From an uncultured Clostridia bacterium (GTDB lineage Bacteria > Bacillota > Clostridia > Oscillospirales > Acutalibacteraceae), in contig CALCBQ010000223.1 in NCBI GenBank assembly GCA_937897215.1, positions 1 to 7,926 of the forward strand: 7,926 bases of DNA, given 5' to 3'. Positions 6,738 to 7,926 of the stretch are shown here, piece by piece. The position numbers and the translations under genes are program-made. The notes beneath the pieces were generated by a model. It had not been told where the DNA came from. It saw only the letters and a list, made by a program, of their open reading frames with translations, and did not search any database. Position 1 is the first letter of the stretch. Every line of letters starts with the position of its first letter.

Positions 6738-6747
6738 CAAATACGAC

Positions 6748-6758
6748 TAAACTGTAAT
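6748..6758 (+). repeat. Right arm of 11-bp perfect inverted repeat framing the promoter
   Basis: TAAACTGTAAT, the exact reverse complement of 6698-6708; the arm centres are 50 bp apart. It lies about 46-56 bp upstream of the predicted sugar transferase start site and 22 bp past the stop codon of the upstream permease gene. It is not part of a classical terminator, because the loop would be 39 nt and no U-run follows. Confidence 0.85.
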
Positions 6759-6780
6759 TAAAGTGTCATTTTTAGTATAT

Positions 6781-7677
6781 TTATGACTTTTTAAAAAATT
6801 TAGTAATCGAGTCAAAATTGAGTTGAGACAAAATTATTCCTATAAAAATGAGAATGCAGCCAAGATAACCCCTGCCACTCATAATTTCATTGAGAATGAT
6901 TGCCCCACCGACTGCACTGAATACGGATTCTGTTGAAAATACTATTGATGCAAATGTTGGGTCTGCATCTTTCTGACCTAAAATCTGGCATGTATATGCC
7001 ACACCAACTGACATGAGACCACCGTAAAGAATCGGTATACCAGCACTCTTTATTGCAGAAAGTTCGATAGTTTCAGTAGAAAGTGCAAAAATTATACTTA
7101 AAAATCCACATATAAAGAATTGCATCATACTGAATTTTAAAGGACTTATGTTGTTAACGTATTTATCAACAACAAGAATATGCGCCGCCCAGAAAAATGC
7201 GCCTATTATAAGGACTATATCGCCTTTACCAAAACTCATTTCATCCCCTGTCATACAAAGGAAAAACAGACCTACAAGAGCAAACATTGCACCGAAAAAT
7301 GTGAGAATGCTTGTCTTTTTACCCATGAAAAATCTTATTACCGGCACAAGCACTATGTAAAGACCTGTCAAAAAACCGGCCTTACCTGCACTGCCTGTCC
7401 ATTCAACACCTAACTGTTGTAAAGTTGATGCAATAAAGAGAATCACACCGGCTATAATACTTGGAATTAGTGTTTTAACGAATTTTGATTTATCAAATTT
7501 TTCTCGTTCAAAAATTGCAATAACAGGAATTAATGATAATGAGCCTAACAGAAACCTTATTCCGTTAAAAGTAAAAGCTCCTACAAATTCAGCTCCTACC
7601 CTTTGAGCAACGAATGCAAAGCCCCATATAATTGCTGTTAAAAACAATAAAAATGTTGATTTTACTTTTGTTTTCAT
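6781..7677 (-). CDS. EamA/DMT-superfamily transporter
   Basis: A 298-aa, strongly hydrophobic protein with the layout of drug/metabolite transporters: two EamA repeats (about 8-140 and 153-287) giving ten membrane helices. The N-terminus has the family's AIIWGFAFVAQRVG stretch (15-28), and the first repeat continues with GIRFLLGSLSLIP (39-51). The second begins near KGDIVLIIGAFFWAAHILVVDKY (151-173) and includes GVAYTCQILGQKDADPTFASI (225-245), close to the family's Q-x-A...P-x-x-A-S/A-I-I pattern; it ends in a short basic tail (KFFKKS). The family exports or imports amino acids, nucleosides, vitamins and other small metabolites, and the substrate cannot be read from sequence. The ATG at 7677 has a near-ideal AAGGTGG site (7681-7687), though closely spaced. 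It follows clpX with only a hairpin between them. No convincing terminator follows it before the sugar transferase promoter. Confidence 0.9.
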   Translation of the reverse strand: MKTKVKSTFLLFLTAIIWGFAFVAQRVGAEFVGAFTFNGIRFLLGSLSLIPVIAIFEREKFDKSKFVKTLIPSIIAGVILFIASTLQQLGVEWTGSAGKAGFLTGLYIVLVPVIRFFMGKKTSILTFFGAMFALVGLFFLCMTGDEMSFGKGDIVLIIGAFFWAAHILVVDKYVNNISPLKFSMMQFFICGFLSIIFALSTETIELSAIKSAGIPILYGGLMSVGVAYTCQILGQKDADPTFASIVFSTESVFSAVGGAIILNEIMSGRGYLGCILIFIGIILSQLNFDSITKFFKKS

Positions 7678-7696
7678 AATCCACCTTAACGCAAAT

Positions 7697-7721
7697 AAGC
7701 CACAGTAACTAACTGTGGCTT
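7697..7721 (-). terminator. Hairpin after clpX: weak intrinsic terminator or leader hairpin of the transporter gene
   Basis: AAGCCACAGT (7712-7721 on the minus strand) pairs perfectly with ACTGTGGCTT (7697-7706) around a 5-nt loop: a stable 10-bp stem 7 nt after the clpX stop. The run that follows on the minus strand is only TTATTTGCG, so termination may be partial. A TATAAT lies just upstream (7728-7733), so the hairpin could instead begin the transporter's own mRNA. Confidence 0.6.
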
Positions 7722-7728
7722 TAGTTTA

Positions 7729-7926
7729 TTATATTGCTTTTTTCTTGCCTTTTTTAACCAAGTTTTTTGAAGTAAGAACGCTTGGTTTTCTATTATCATC
7801 ATATATGATTTCAGGCATTGCGCCATTTTCAACACAATCACGAGTAATAATAACTTTCGAAATTGTGTGTTCAGATGGAGTGTCATACATAATCGGCATA
7901 AGAACAGTTTCCATTATACCACGAAG
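7729..7926 (-). CDS. clpX: ATP-dependent Clp protease ATP-binding subunit ClpX, C-terminal fragment (gene continues beyond window)
   Basis: The last 65 residues of a protein whose start lies off the right edge; the frame runs to the window end with no stop, so it is cut by the window, not broken. The visible part begins LRGIMETVLMPIMYDTPS, matching the helical C-terminal AAA+ small subdomain of ClpX just after the sensor-2 GAR motif (compare GLRSIxE...LDTMYDLPS in well-known ClpX proteins). It continues with KVIITRDCVENGAMPEIIYDD, equivalent to the usual V-x-K-V-x-I-x-x-x-V-x-x-G-x-x-P-x-x-x-Y end. ClpX unfolds tagged proteins and feeds them to ClpP in the cytosol. The very basic tail (KKGKKKAI) is ordinary for the end of this protein. 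ClpB/ClpC are less likely because this ending belongs to the ClpX/HslU group. Confidence 0.88.
   Translation of the reverse strand, partial: LRGIMETVLMPIMYDTPSEHTISKVIITRDCVENGAMPEIIYDDNRKPSVLTSKNLVKKGKKKAI

Noticed and set aside
6698..6758. Inverted repeat as a terminator for the transporter gene
   Set aside because: The loop would be 39 nt, no U-run follows, and the interval contains a good promoter.
6764..6788. Short stem GTCAT/ATGAC just after the transporter stop as a terminator
   Set aside because: Only 5 bp with a 13-nt loop and no continuous U-run; too weak to call.
7686..7886. 66-codon minus-strand frame overlapping the clpX end
   Set aside because: It is out of frame with the recognisable ClpX C-terminus and runs into the hairpin; no family resemblance.

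Overview
The window is AT-rich and densely packed, and every gene I can support is on the minus strand. Low GC, purine-rich Shine-Dalgarno sites, many genes overlapping by 4 nt, and the gene content (ClpX, a DMT transporter, a WbaP/CpsE-type sugar transferase, an LCP-like protein and a folate operon) suggest a Firmicute, probably a gut-type member of the Clostridia. That placement is inferred from style and protein similarity recalled from memory, not from a search.

In transcription order (right to left): the last 65 codons of clpX enter at 7926 and stop at 7729. A 10-bp hairpin follows (7697-7721), then a 298-aa EamA/DMT permease (6781-7677). The intergenic region 6666-6780 carries a well-formed sigma-A type promoter (TTGACA, 17 bp, TAGTAT) lying exactly between the two arms of a perfect 11-bp inverted repeat. 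It drives a 456-aa membrane sugar-phosphate transferase (5295-6665), which ends in an intrinsic terminator overlapping its stop codon (5271-5302).

A new promoter (about 5232-5260) then starts a seven-gene operon: an LCP-family-like protein that has lost most of the family's catalytic arginines (4353-5201), a membrane-anchored transglutaminase-like protein with an intact Cys-His-Asp triad (3181-4356), folE (2616-3179), folP (1792-2619), folB (1428-1790), folK (946-1431) and a DEDDh 3'-5' exonuclease with a C-terminal Cys4 zinc ribbon (70-936). Junctions run from 4-nt overlaps (ATGA) to a 9-nt gap, so translation is probably coupled throughout. The four fol genes encode GTP cyclohydrolase I, dihydropteroate synthase, dihydroneopterin aldolase and HPPK: the route from GTP to dihydropteroate apart from the dephosphorylation step. 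FolC, DHFR and pABA synthesis are not in view.

Just past the exonuclease stop codon, positions 1-52 look like the terminal inverted repeat of an IS3-family-type insertion sequence whose body lies outside the window. The most notable points are the promoter framed by inverted repeats, the degenerate LCP protein translationally coupled to a transglutaminase and folate genes, and the candidate IS border. I see no RNA gene, CRISPR array, phage gene or defence system.
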